Shown here: one piece after another, positions 45,101 to 54,194 of the stretch | How the letters are laid out: every line of letters starts with the position of its first letter | Numbering within the stretch: the stretch's first letter is position 1 | Source of the DNA: Streptomyces sp. S.PB5 | GTDB taxonomy: Bacteria; Actinomycetota; Actinomycetes; Streptomycetales; Streptomycetaceae | DNA: 64,000 nucleotides | NCBI RefSeq assembly: GCF_030403745.1 | Contig: NZ_JAQMWP010000004.1 | Location: 62,001 to 126,000 of the forward strand | Direction: 5' to 3' | Position numbers and translations under genes: made by a program | Notes under the pieces: generated by a model | What the model saw: the letters and a program-made list of their open reading frames with translations, nothing else | The model's database searches: none | What the model was told of the DNA's origin: nothing

Positions 45101-45329
45101 CTGGTCCTCAACCGCGCGCGCACGGGCTGCGGGAGTAACCCGGCGTCCTGCGCGGGAGGTTTGGGCAGCCCTGGTAGAACCTGACAGGCCGGGGGCTGGG
45201 GCCTTCTGAGGAAGACTGTAGAACGGATGCGCTCCTGGGCCTAGAGGCTGTTTGACGCCAAGTCGAAAGCTGGTGGCTCTGTGTCATCCACCCAGGTGGT
45301 GCCCTGTTCCACGAAGGTCCACCGGCCGT

Positions 45330-46073
45330 TCAGTCGCCTTCCGGCCGCAGCCGCGCGTCGTCCAGCACGCGTTCGATGACCGCGCGCGCCACCCGGTCCA
45401 GCGGCAGCTGATGCCGTCGCGCGAACTGCCGCAGGGCGACGAACGCCTGGTCGGCGGTGGTGTCCCAGCGCTCGGCGAGCATGCCCTTGGCCTGTTCGAT
45501 GCGGACCCGGCTGGACAGCGCTTCCTGCAACTGCGCGGAGAGTGTGCGGTATTGGGCGTAGGCGCGGTGGTTCTGCAGACCGACGGCGGCCGCGTCGGCG
45601 AGAGCCTGGGCGAGCAGCAGCTCGGACTCGTTGAGGGGCGGCAGGGTGGGGACGAACACGTTGAGCGCGCCCAGCAGCGTCTCGCGGCGGCGCAGCGGGA
45701 CCGCGAACGTCGAGACGATGTCATGGCGCAGGGCCCGTTCGGTGAAGTCGGGCCAGCGGGAGTCCGCGTGGGCGACCCGGATCGAGACGGGCGGCACGGG
45801 CCTGCCGGTGCCGTAGCTGTCCAGACAGGGCCCGCCGCCGGTCTGGGCCTCCAGCAGGTCGAGGGCCACGTCCGCCCCGAGGCTGCTCGCGGTGAGCGAG
45901 ACCGCCCGGCCGCCGTCGATCAGCATGATCCCGGCGGCCCGTGCGCCCAGCAGGGCCACGCAGTTGTCGGAGACCCGGCGTAAGTACCCGGCGGTGTCGA
46001 ACCCGTCGGTCAGGGTGTCCGCCGCCTCAACGAGCGCCGCCGCCAGCCGCACCTCCCGGGTGGTGTGGTCCAT
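45330..46073 (-). CDS. GAF-ANTAR domain regulator
   Basis: 247 residues from ATG 46073 (AAGGAAG upstream). A GAF sensor domain fills the first 160 residues (LLGARAAGIMLIDGGRAVSL, FAVPLRRRETLLGALNVF), and the C-terminal ANTAR RNA-binding domain is visible as SSRVRIEQAKGMLAERWDTT, ADQAFVALRQFARRHQLPL. ANTAR proteins bind paired hairpins in nascent RNA and prevent termination. The ligand and target are unknown. Confidence 0.88.
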   Translation of the reverse strand: MDHTTREVRLAAALVEAADTLTDGFDTAGYLRRVSDNCVALLGARAAGIMLIDGGRAVSLTASSLGADVALDLLEAQTGGGPCLDSYGTGRPVPPVSIRVAHADSRWPDFTERALRHDIVSTFAVPLRRRETLLGALNVFVPTLPPLNESELLLAQALADAAAVGLQNHRAYAQYRTLSAQLQEALSSRVRIEQAKGMLAERWDTTADQAFVALRQFARRHQLPLDRVARAVIERVLDDARLRPEGD

Positions 46074-46236
46074 GACCGCGCACTTCCTTCCCCCTCCGCC
46101 CGCCCCGTCCAGACGCGCGCCTACCCAGACCGTGAGGGCTGTAACAGCTCTCCGACAAGGCCCGGGCGATCTCGTGTGCCCCACGACACGTATGTCAGGA
46201 TTGAGACTTGGATCGCTGCACCCGAGGGGGAGTGGG

Positions 46237-47256
46237 ATGTACGGCACGAGGGGGGCCGGGATGAGGACGTCCGCGATGGTGCTGGGGGCGGCACTGCTGA
46301 TCGCGGGATGCTCTTCCTCCGGGGACAAGGACGAGCCGGAGGATTCGGCCGGCGCCAGGATCTCTCAACAGCCCAAGGAGACCGACCCGTTCTGGGTCAA
46401 TCCGGACGGGACCGCGGCCCAGCAGGTCGCGGAGTACGAGAAGGCCGGCAAGGACGCGGACGCCGAACAGATCCGCAAGATCGCCGAGCAGCCCACCGGG
46501 CAGTGGATCGGCACCGAGAACCCGGAGGCGGAGGCGCGCGGCTTCACCGAGGCCGCCGACAAGGCGGGCCGTACGGCCCTGCTGGTCCTCTACAACATCC
46601 CGCACCGCGACTGCGGGCAGTACTCCCAGGGCGGCGCTGCCGACGGCAACGCCTACCGGAGCTGGATCGACGGGGTGGCCGCGGGCATCGGGGACCGCCC
46701 GGCGACGGTCATCCTGGAGCCGGACGCCGTACTGCACCTGGTCGACGGCTGCACCCAGGGCGAGTTCCACGAGGAGCGCTACGACCTGCTCACCGGGGCC
46801 GTCGAGAAGCTCAAGTCCCTGAAGAACACCAAGGTCTACCTGGACGCGGGCAACGCCGGCTGGGGCCATCCGGACCAGATCTTCGAACCGCTGCAGTGGG
46901 CGGGCATCGACAAGGCCGACGGCTTCTCGGTCAATGTCTCCAACTTCTACTCCACGCCGGACTCCATCGCCTACGGCAAGCAGCTCTCGGCGAAGGTCGG
47001 CAACAAGCCCTTCGTGATCGACACCAGCCGCAACGGCAACGGCCCCTACACCGCCGGCAAGGCCGACGAACGCTGGTGCAACCCGCCGGGCCGCGCGCTG
47101 GGGGAGACCCCGACGACGAAGACGGCCGACCCGCTGGTCGACGCGTATGTGTGGGTCAAGCGCCCGGGGGAGTCGGACGGCGAGTGCAAGGGCGGGCCGA
47201 AGGCGGGCGAATGGTGGGCGGAGTACGCGCTCAACCTCGCCAAGGCCAGTAAATGA
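46237..47256 (+). CDS. GH6 family lipoprotein (tip-glycan endoglucanase-like)
   Basis: 339 residues. Lipobox LLIAGC near residue 30, then a GH6 domain: FWVNPDG, LVLYNIPHRDCGQYSQGG, VILEPDAVLH with the catalytic-type Asp, YLDAGNAGWG, GFSVNVSNFYS, FVIDTSRNGNGP and WCNPPGRALG. No CBM. The homologous gene beside glxA in S. coelicolor (called cslZ) is a GH6 endoglucanase thought to process the CslA glucan at hyphal tips. Start ATG 46237 follows GAGGGGGAGTGGG. It converges on glxA across a shared terminator. Confidence 0.85.
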   Translation: MYGTRGAGMRTSAMVLGAALLIAGCSSSGDKDEPEDSAGARISQQPKETDPFWVNPDGTAAQQVAEYEKAGKDADAEQIRKIAEQPTGQWIGTENPEAEARGFTEAADKAGRTALLVLYNIPHRDCGQYSQGGAADGNAYRSWIDGVAAGIGDRPATVILEPDAVLHLVDGCTQGEFHEERYDLLTGAVEKLKSLKNTKVYLDAGNAGWGHPDQIFEPLQWAGIDKADGFSVNVSNFYSTPDSIAYGKQLSAKVGNKPFVIDTSRNGNGPYTAGKADERWCNPPGRALGETPTTKTADPLVDAYVWVKRPGESDGECKGGPKAGEWWAEYALNLAKASK

Positions 47257-47259
47257 CCT

Positions 47260-47290
47260 GAGGGCGTCCTCCGTGACGGAGGACGCCCTC
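47260..47290. terminator. Strong bidirectional hairpin terminator
   Basis: GAGGGCGTCCTCCG, loop TGA, CGGAGGACGCCCTC: perfect 14-bp stem between the convergent GH6 and glxA genes. Confidence 0.85.
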
Positions 47291-47310
47291 AATCGTGCAC
47301 TACCGGCCGC

Positions 47311-49248
47311 CTAGGGAACCCTGACCCACTGCGCCTCGCTCGGCGTCCCCTGGTCGTCGCCCACGAACAGCATGTACCACCCGGACTGCACCAGGTTCCT
47401 GTTCTTCGGCACCGTCACCGTGATCTTGTCCCCGGACACCTTGTAGTCCAGCTCGATCGACCGCTGGTCCACGTCCGTGACATGCGTCGCCGCGCTCGGC
47501 CGGATCAGCCGGACCTTCTTGACCGTCGAGGCGTGCTGCGAGGTGAACGTCCCGGACTCGCCGCGCTCGATGGTCTGCGGACCGCCGGACAGCGACGGCC
47601 GGGAGTCCCGGTAGAGATACGGCGGGGTGTAGATCTCGATGCGCTGCTCGAACTTGCCCGGCTTGGTGTTGGCCTTGTCGCTGTAGAGCGAGTCGGAGCC
47701 GAAGAACATCACCCGGCCGTCGGGCAGCAGGATGGACCCGGAGTGGTAGTTGCGGCCCACCAGCGGATCCGCCACCTGCTCGAAGGTGTTGGTCTCCGGG
47801 TGGTAGAGCCGCGCCTGGAGGATGTTGGAGTCGCTGCGCCCGCGGTAGTCCTCCGAACCGCCCGACACCAGGACGGAGTCGTCGGGCAGGATCGAGATGT
47901 TCGGGTACCGGGTGCCCTTCTCCAGCGTCGGCCCGTCGGCGAACGACGGCTCGTCCGCCTTCAGATCGATGATCCGGGTCTTGTTGCTGGAGTTCTTGGA
48001 CTCGCCGACCCCGCCGCCGCCGACCACCATGTACTTCTCGTCCTGCGCCGGCGGGAGCAGCACCGTGCCGGAGGTCTCCAGCAGCTTCGGATCGCTCATG
48101 CCGGGCAGCTTGCTGAACTTGTTGGTGTCGACGTCCCAGACACCGGGGTCACGGCCGACGTTGTCCGGCCCGTAGCCCGCGTTGGACCCCGAGTAGAAGA
48201 TCTTGCCGTTCTGCATCAGGAACAGCGCGGGGTAGGTCGGGAACTGGCGGATCTTCTCGGTGTACGTCCAGGTCTTGGTCTTCGGGTCGAAGATCTCGTT
48301 CTTGCCCGGCACCAGCTGGCCGATGTCGTCGAGCCCGGAGACGCTGAGGATCTTTCCGTCGCTCAGGGTGGTGAGCGTCGGGTACCAGCGGGCCTCGTTC
48401 ATCGGGTCGACCTTGATGTACTTCTCGGCGACCGGGTCGAACTCGTAGGCGTCCCTGATGCCTTGGAAGTCCTTCTTGTCGAGGGCGAGCTTCTGCGCGA
48501 TGCCGTACGTGTTGCGCGCGTCGGCGCCGGACAGTCCCTGGATGCGGTAGTTGTCCTGGGTGCCGGTCTCGTACTTGTCGCCGGACTTCTGCGCCTCGAC
48601 GTAGATACGGCCGAGCCCCGGGTCGTTGCCCAGGAACTTGCCGGTCTTCTTGTCGAACTTCTTGGTGGCCCGCTCCACGACGACCGGGTCCTTCGACACG
48701 AAGGTCTGGCCGTTCTCCTTGCCGGTGAACTTGGTGCCCGCCGGCAGGGTGATCGGCTTGTCCGGGTTCTCGTTGTGGACGATCATCAGGCCGCCGGCCT
48801 TGGTGACATCGCCCTTGAGCTTCTCGTACCGCTTGGTGCCGCCCGCGATCAGCAGATTGCCGTTGGCCAGCTGGGTGTGGCCCGTGCAGAACAGGTCGCT
48901 GGGCGTGGGCACCTTCTTGATGGTGCCCTTGACCGGGTCCCAGATACGGGTGTCGAACTTCTTCGCGTCGAAGTTGTCCTGGTTGTTGCCCGACCCCGCG
49001 ACGAGCAGCACCTTGCCGGTGCGCAGCAGCGCCGCGTGGATCGTGTTCTGTCTGAACTCCTCGGGGAAATCGACGACTTCCCACTTGCCGTTCTCGGCTT
49101 TGTACTCCGGCTTGTTGATCTGGTACTGGTGGTATTTCTCGGTGCCGAAGCGGTAGAGCCACGGACCGTTCATCCCGGCCAGCGCGAGTACCACCACCGT
49201 GCCTATCGCGAGCCGACGGGCACGGCGGCGTCCAGCCTGGTCGTTCAT
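47311..49248 (-). CDS. glxA: GlxA, copper radical oxidase (galactose-oxidase-like)
   Basis: 645 residues. N-terminal membrane anchor (LAIGTVVVLALAGMNGPW), a Kelch propeller and a C-terminal Ig-like domain. Active-site candidates by analogy with galactose oxidase: Cys121 in DLFCTGHT and the Tyr of EARWYPTLTTL (thioether cofactor pair), Tyr-His in GRNYHSGSILLPDG, and His in THVTDVDQR (copper ligands). GlxA is needed with CslA to lay down glycan at Streptomyces hyphal tips. The ATG overlaps the cslA stop by 4 bp. Confidence 0.93.
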   Translation of the reverse strand: MNDQAGRRRARRLAIGTVVVLALAGMNGPWLYRFGTEKYHQYQINKPEYKAENGKWEVVDFPEEFRQNTIHAALLRTGKVLLVAGSGNNQDNFDAKKFDTRIWDPVKGTIKKVPTPSDLFCTGHTQLANGNLLIAGGTKRYEKLKGDVTKAGGLMIVHNENPDKPITLPAGTKFTGKENGQTFVSKDPVVVERATKKFDKKTGKFLGNDPGLGRIYVEAQKSGDKYETGTQDNYRIQGLSGADARNTYGIAQKLALDKKDFQGIRDAYEFDPVAEKYIKVDPMNEARWYPTLTTLSDGKILSVSGLDDIGQLVPGKNEIFDPKTKTWTYTEKIRQFPTYPALFLMQNGKIFYSGSNAGYGPDNVGRDPGVWDVDTNKFSKLPGMSDPKLLETSGTVLLPPAQDEKYMVVGGGGVGESKNSSNKTRIIDLKADEPSFADGPTLEKGTRYPNISILPDDSVLVSGGSEDYRGRSDSNILQARLYHPETNTFEQVADPLVGRNYHSGSILLPDGRVMFFGSDSLYSDKANTKPGKFEQRIEIYTPPYLYRDSRPSLSGGPQTIERGESGTFTSQHASTVKKVRLIRPSAATHVTDVDQRSIELDYKVSGDKITVTVPKNRNLVQSGWYMLFVGDDQGTPSEAQWVRVP

Positions 49249-51218
49249 TCCTTACGTCCCCCAAGTCCACCCAGGGCGATTTGCATGGTCTGGTCGGTGC
49301 CCCCGCCGCTGGTCTGAGAGGCCGCCCAACTCGGTTTCTGGGCAGGGCTGTGCGGCGCGGCCGGCTGCGGCTGGTACGGCGTCTGGGCCGGGACCACCGG
49401 GTCCTGCTGCTGCGCCTCACCCGCGGGCTTCTTCTTCTCCTGGCGCAGCATGTGCCGCCAGACGAAGATCGGCAGTGCGGTGATCAGCATGGCGAAGGTC
49501 GCCCAGATGATCATCGCAGGGTGCGAGTGGCCGTAGACGAAGCCGGCGGCGATCGAGGCGCCGAAGATCGTGATGAAGTACCAGTGGTAGCGGAAGGTGC
49601 CGAACCAGCGGTCGGGGCTGGCCGAGTCGCCCTTGGGGGTGACCACGAACTTGCTCTTGCGGCGCAGGGCGGAGTCGATCAGCGCCTTGGCGTAGAGCGG
49701 CGCGGAGAGCGCGGACATCACCATGCCGGCGACGCCGCCGGAGCCCTCCGGCTCGTGCGGGGAGACGTTGTGCCGGCGGTTCCAGACGTAGAGGCCGATC
49801 TGGAGGGCGGAGGCGTTGCCGTAGAGCATCAGCCACACGGTCGGGTCGATGTTCACACCCGAGGCGCCCAGGCCCAGGAACAGCGCGCAACTCAGCGCCG
49901 CGAGGATCCAGTTGAGGGCGGACATCGGGTAGAAGATGATCATCATCGTGTAGTTGAAGAGCTTGCCCGGAGGCAGCGAGTACCAGCCCTTCCAGTACTG
50001 CTTGAGGATCGTCTCGTACGTCCCTCGCGACCAGCGCATCTGCTGGGTGAAGAAGTCGGTCCAGGCGCTGGGCCCTTCACCGACCGCGAGCACGTCCGGG
50101 GTGTACACCGAGCGCCACTTCTTGCCGGTCGCCGGGTTCTTGTGGCGGTGGATCTCGAAGCCGGTGGCCATGTCCTCGGTGATCGAGTCGTACAGGCCGC
50201 CGATCTGCTTGAGCGCCTTGATCCGTACGGCGTTCGACGTACCCACGAACATCGGGGCGCCGTAGTAGTTGCCCGCGCGCTGGATGAGCGCGTGGAAGAG
50301 GAACTGCTGGGACTCGGCGGCCTTGGTGACGAAGTTGTCGTAGTTGCCGTAGACCTGCGGGCCGATGACGAAGCCGACGTTCGGGTCGCGGAAGAAACCG
50401 AGCATCCGCTCCAGGTAGTTGGGCAGCGGCACATGGTCGGTGTCGACGGAGGCGAAGTAGTCGTAGTCGTCGCCGTGCGCGTCGAGCCAGGCGTTGTAGT
50501 TGCCGTGCTTGGTCTTGGCGCGGTGCGGGCCCTTGGCCTGGTTCCACTTCGCGATGCCCTTGCGGGAGAAGTGGTGCACGCCGAGCCGGGCGCAGACCTC
50601 CTTGACCTCGGGGTCGTCGCCCTCGTCGAGCAGCCATACATGCAGAAGGCCCCGGTGGCGCAGCTTGACCGCCGCCTCCAGGGTCTTCGTGACCATCTCC
50701 AACGGCTCCTTCCCGGGCACGAAGGAGGTCAGGAAGGCCACTCTCGTGCCGGTCTCGGGCACCACCGGGACGGGGTCGCGGGCGACCAGGGTGGCGTGCG
50801 CGTTGGACAGCACGTTCATGCAGCGGAAGAACTCGATCAGGCCGATCGAGACGAGCATCACGATGTCGAGCGCGGGCAGCCAGTCGAAGGCCGGGTAGTC
50901 GCGCTCGGTCCAGTGCTCGGGCTGCAGCAGCCAGAACAGCAGGACCAGGGAGAGCACCGGCGCGGCGGCCAGCATCAGGGCGACCCTTATGCGGTGCGTC
51001 TCCTGCGAGATCAACGAGCGGTACTGCACCTTGTACGGCTTCGTCGGATCGGGCTGGGTGAGGGGGCCGGCCAGCCGGCTGTAGTGCTCGTAGTCGTACT
51101 TCGGCAGCGTCTTCTTGATCCGGCGGAAAGTGCCCGTCCGAGTCTGTGACGGCACCCTGAGCTGGGTGGTCTGAGACGGGTCGAAATTCTGCCGGGCGCC
51201 CGTCGGCGTCGACGTCAT
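49245..51218 (-). CDS. cslA: CslA, cellulose-synthase-like glycosyltransferase
   Basis: 657 residues. Two N-terminal membrane helices, a GT2 domain with ASVDTDHVPLPNYLERM (DxD), SITEDMATGFEIH (TED) and QQMRWSRGTYE (QxxRW), then several C-terminal helices and a Pro/Gln-rich tail. The PilZ domain of bacterial cellulose synthases is not evident. It polymerises a beta-glucan at the growing hyphal tip in S. coelicolor. It is translationally coupled to glxA. ATG 51218 is preceded by GGGGGG. Confidence 0.93.
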   Translation of the reverse strand: MTSTPTGARQNFDPSQTTQLRVPSQTRTGTFRRIKKTLPKYDYEHYSRLAGPLTQPDPTKPYKVQYRSLISQETHRIRVALMLAAAPVLSLVLLFWLLQPEHWTERDYPAFDWLPALDIVMLVSIGLIEFFRCMNVLSNAHATLVARDPVPVVPETGTRVAFLTSFVPGKEPLEMVTKTLEAAVKLRHRGLLHVWLLDEGDDPEVKEVCARLGVHHFSRKGIAKWNQAKGPHRAKTKHGNYNAWLDAHGDDYDYFASVDTDHVPLPNYLERMLGFFRDPNVGFVIGPQVYGNYDNFVTKAAESQQFLFHALIQRAGNYYGAPMFVGTSNAVRIKALKQIGGLYDSITEDMATGFEIHRHKNPATGKKWRSVYTPDVLAVGEGPSAWTDFFTQQMRWSRGTYETILKQYWKGWYSLPPGKLFNYTMMIIFYPMSALNWILAALSCALFLGLGASGVNIDPTVWLMLYGNASALQIGLYVWNRRHNVSPHEPEGSGGVAGMVMSALSAPLYAKALIDSALRRKSKFVVTPKGDSASPDRWFGTFRYHWYFITIFGASIAAGFVYGHSHPAMIIWATFAMLITALPIFVWRHMLRQEKKKPAGEAQQQDPVVPAQTPYQPQPAAPHSPAQKPSWAASQTSGGGTDQTMQIALGGLGGRKE

Positions 51219-51531
51219 GAGTCATCCCCCCACACGCGAGCCATCGCGTGCTTTGTCGGTTCCTTACGTCTGCTCTGGTCCCCCTCGACCTTCACAGACG
51301 TATCAGTGGTGGGCCGCAGTCACCACATCCTCCACGTCATAGACATGGAACTGCGACCTTCCGGTTGCATGATGCCCCCCTCGGCATCGCCCTATGAACG
51401 GGGCCCCTCTCCCCGTCCGCACCGGCAACCGGCTCCGTGCCCCCCAACTGCCGCGTATCCGCAGCATCTTGAAAACCAGGTTTCTACGGTGTCCAGCATG
51501 ATCGCAAGATGCGAAACGCGGTGTTTACCGG
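51219..51531. other. cslA upstream region
   Basis: About 313 bp. No gene seen. A near-palindrome GAAAACCAGGTTTC at 51471-51484 could be an operator; no clear promoter was assigned. Confidence 0.35.
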
Positions 51532-52248
51532 TCATACGCGTTCATTGTGGCCCCTGTGGGGGCCTTGTGGGGAGGCTGTGGACAATCGGGCACGGATGTT
51601 GCCGAAGTGCTCCCTTATAGCCCCCTCTGCCCGTATCGCATCCCCGGACCTTACCGTGTCCAAGATCTCCCGGTGCTGCCTACAGGTGATGCGCGGATCC
51701 TGCGGCACGCCCCCGAGATCGGTGCGAACCCGATGGAAGGCGTCCCAGAACGCCTCCAGCACCTCGCTCAGCAACACGTTGTCCAGCCCCCGGTACAGGG
51801 TGGCGTGAAACGCTCGGTCGGTGTCGGCCAGACCGTCGCCTCCGTGCGCGGCCTGCTGTTCCATACGGGCCACGAGCCCGTCCAGTTCAACGAGATCGGC
51901 CTCGGGCGGCCGCCCCGCGAGCCGCGACACGAGCCCCGTCTCGACGGCCTCCCTCAGCTCCAGCAGCTGGAGCAGCGAGTCCTCGCCCCGGAAGTGCCCG
52001 GCGACGATACGGAAAGCGAGCCCTTCGACCATCGGCGCCATCGACATCGGCCCGACATACGTCCCGAACCCGTGCCGGATCTCCACGATCCCCATCGCCT
52101 GAAGCGCCTTCAACGCCTCCCGCACCGAGTTCCGGCTCGCCCCCAGATACTCCATCGGCTCGGGCTCGGTCGGCAGCGGCGCCCCGGACGCCGGCCGCTG
52201 GTCGAGGATGAGCCTCTTGATCCGCTCCTGGAGGTCACGCGCCGCCAT
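51532..52248 (-). CDS. FadR-type GntR family regulator
   Basis: 238 residues. N-terminal GntR winged helix (RIKRLILDQRPASGAPLPTE, SRNSVREALKALQAMGIVEI, HGFGTYV) and a C-terminal FCD ligand domain with metal-binding Asp and His residues (LADTDRAFHATLYRG, QHREILDTVRSGD). Controls unknown genes; FCD members sense carboxylic acids. ATG 52248 lacks an obvious ribosome-binding site, so the start is uncertain. It stands between cslA and tRNA-Lys. Confidence 0.87.
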   Translation of the reverse strand: MAARDLQERIKRLILDQRPASGAPLPTEPEPMEYLGASRNSVREALKALQAMGIVEIRHGFGTYVGPMSMAPMVEGLAFRIVAGHFRGEDSLLQLLELREAVETGLVSRLAGRPPEADLVELDGLVARMEQQAAHGGDGLADTDRAFHATLYRGLDNVLLSEVLEAFWDAFHRVRTDLGGVPQDPRITCRQHREILDTVRSGDAIRAEGAIREHFGNIRARLSTASPQGPHRGHNERV

Positions 52249-52312
52249 GGCGAGAGGGTATCCGGCCAAACAACGAGGAAGCCCCCCGTTTGCACGAGGT
52301 GCATGACACGAC

Positions 52313-52386
52313 GAAGGCCCCCCGTTCTCGCGGAGGGCCTTCGTTGTCTGTGCGCCGCCAGGGACTCGAACCCCGGACCCGCTGAT
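52313..52386 (-). repeat. Truncated tRNA-Lys copy with terminator (remnant)
   Basis: A hairpin (52313-52342, GAAGGCCCCCCG / CGGAGGGCCTTC) followed by 36 bp (52351-52386) identical to the 3' part of the tRNA-Lys gene. It ends at the anticodon stem and is followed by unrelated sequence. It duplicates 52479-52553 in the same order, so it looks like the product of recombination or a lost integrative element. Confidence 0.7.
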
Positions 52387-52479
52387 GCTGCATCTCCCGG
52401 GGGCAACCCCCGGACCCCCGGCCGCCTCTGTCGTGCCGGGGAACACCCCGAGCCGCCGAAGCCCGCTCGTTCGAAAAGC

Positions 52480-52509
52480 GAAGGCCCCCCGCTTCCACGG
52501 AGGGCCATC
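52480..52509 (-). terminator. Terminator of tRNA-Lys (copy 1)
   Basis: GAAGGCCC...CCG / CGG...GGGCCATC hairpin just downstream of the tRNA 3' end on the minus strand. Confidence 0.6.
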
Positions 52510-52517
52510 GTTGTCTG

Positions 52518-52591
52518 TGCGCCGCCAGGGACTCGAACCCCGGACCCGCTGATTAAGAGTCAGCTGCTCTAACCAACTGAGCTAGCGGCGC
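52518..52591 (-). tRNA. tRNA-Lys (CTT)
   Basis: 74 nt cloverleaf on the minus strand: acceptor GCGCCGC/GCGGCGC plus discriminator A, D-arm GCTC...GAGC, anticodon stem GCTGA/TCAGC with loop CTCTTAA (anticodon CTT), T-arm CGGGG TTCGAGT CCCTG (with near-perfect pairing). CCA is not encoded. A second identical gene lies at 58429. Confidence 0.95.
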
Positions 52592-52768
52592 CTGCTGACC
52601 TGGAGAACTCTACCCGACCTCCAGGGGTGCTCCGGACCACCTCACCAGGGGCGGAAGGGGGTGTCGTACATCATTCGGACCGTCAACATGCGCGTCCGGA
52701 AGACAGTTGAGAAACTGGCGAATGTGTACAGTCGCGGACATTTCAAGCTGGAGTGTGAGGGGAATCGC

Positions 52769-54112
52769 ATGGAGGCTCCAGGATTCAACGCCTCGGGATC
52801 CAATGCCTCGGGATTCAAGGAACCGGTATTCGAGGAAATCGATCCCGCGAGCGACTGCGACTGCCCCGGATGTGTCCACTGGCGGGGCGTCCTGCCGCAC
52901 TCCCGTACCGGCCGGCACCCGGCGGCGCACCGGGCGGTCGTTCTCGCCGCAGCCGCCTCCACCGCCCTCGTCGGCCACACCGCCCCCGCCTTCGCCGCCC
53001 CCCACGCCCCCGACCACCACGCCGGCGTTCCCGCAGGTGACGAGCCCGACACCCCCCAGGGCGGCAAGGTCCCGCTGCACGGCCCCGGCGGCGAGTCGGC
53101 GACGGTCAAGACGCCGGCCACCACCCGGGCCGAGATCATCAAGCGGGCCAAGAAATGGGTCGCCGCGCAGGTGCCGTACAGCATGACGGAGTACTGGTCC
53201 GACGGTTACCGTCAGGACTGCTCGGGCTTCGTCTCGATGGCCTGGAACCTGCCCGGGAACGAATGGACGGGCAGCCTCGACCAGTACGGCGTGAAGATTC
53301 CCAAGGACGATCTCCGGCCCGGCGACATTCTGCTGTTCCACAACCCGGCCGACCCCCAGCAGGGCTCGCACGTCGTCATCTTCGGCGGCTGGACGGACTA
53401 CACGCACACCTACTACATCGCCTACGAGGAGGCCCGCCCGGGCGCCCGCAAGCAGGCCACCCCGTACGCGTACTGGAGCAACTCGGCCCGCTACACCGCC
53501 TACCGCTACAAGGGGCTGATGGCGGGCACGGCGGGCGCGGGCGGCGACAAGCCGGCCGAGCCGCTCGCCATCCCGTATCCCGGCGCCGCCTACTTCGGTC
53601 CCGGCGCCAACAACAAGTACGTCACCCAGCTGGGCCGCATGCTCATCGAGCGCGGCGCCGGACGCCTCTACACCTCCGGCCCCGGACCGCGCTGGACGGA
53701 CACCGACCGCCGGGCCACCCGGGCCTTCCAGCAGGCGCAGGGCTGGCGGGGCCGGGACGCGGACGGGCTGCCGGGGCGGCAGACCTGGGTGCTGCTGGTG
53801 ACGGGCGAGGGCAAGGACATCCGGACCCGTGCGGCCGGACCCCCGGCGCCCTCGGAGTCGTCCTCCCGCGGGGTTCCCGGCTACCCGGGGCGGGCGATGT
53901 TCCGCCCGGGGGCGACCAACACCTACGTCACCCTGCTCGGAAAGCAGCTGGTGAAGAAGGGGTTCGGCAAGTACTACGAGACCGGCCCCGGTCCCCGCTG
54001 GGGCGCGGCGGACCGGCGTGCCGTCGAGGCCTTCCAGCGCTCCCAGGGCTGGCGGGGCGGCGCGGCGGACGGTTATCCGGGGCCGGAGACCTGGCGGCGC
54101 CTGTTCACGTAA
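52769..54112 (+). CDS. Secreted NlpC/P60-like protein with peptidoglycan-binding repeats
   Basis: 447 residues from ATG 52769 (GAGGGG upstream). A long N-terminal region contains SDCDCPGCVHWRG before a hydrophobic segment (AVVLAAAASTALVGHTAPAFA) that may serve as signal. The catalytic domain has Cys in YRQDCSGFVSMAWNLP and His in GSHVVIFGG, as in NlpC/P60 amidases. Two C-terminal repeats (YPGAAYFGPGANNKYVTQLG and YPGRAMFRPGATNTYVTLLG) end in PG_binding-like RAFQQAQGWRG. Probably a cell-wall hydrolase. Confidence 0.8.
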   Translation: MEAPGFNASGSNASGFKEPVFEEIDPASDCDCPGCVHWRGVLPHSRTGRHPAAHRAVVLAAAASTALVGHTAPAFAAPHAPDHHAGVPAGDEPDTPQGGKVPLHGPGGESATVKTPATTRAEIIKRAKKWVAAQVPYSMTEYWSDGYRQDCSGFVSMAWNLPGNEWTGSLDQYGVKIPKDDLRPGDILLFHNPADPQQGSHVVIFGGWTDYTHTYYIAYEEARPGARKQATPYAYWSNSARYTAYRYKGLMAGTAGAGGDKPAEPLAIPYPGAAYFGPGANNKYVTQLGRMLIERGAGRLYTSGPGPRWTDTDRRATRAFQQAQGWRGRDADGLPGRQTWVLLVTGEGKDIRTRAAGPPAPSESSSRGVPGYPGRAMFRPGATNTYVTLLGKQLVKKGFGKYYETGPGPRWGAADRRAVEAFQRSQGWRGGAADGYPGPETWRRLFT

Positions 54113-54194
54113 CCGCGAGCCCGGCTCACAGGACCTGCTCGCTCACGACCCACTCACTGTCATGAAGTTTCTGGCGCGGAGGCTGGAGGCACGC

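Noticed and set aside
51547..52572. 341-residue plus-strand frame across the GntR gene and tRNA remnant
   Set aside because: Shadow frame; its CAARDSNPGPAD segment is antisense tRNA translation.
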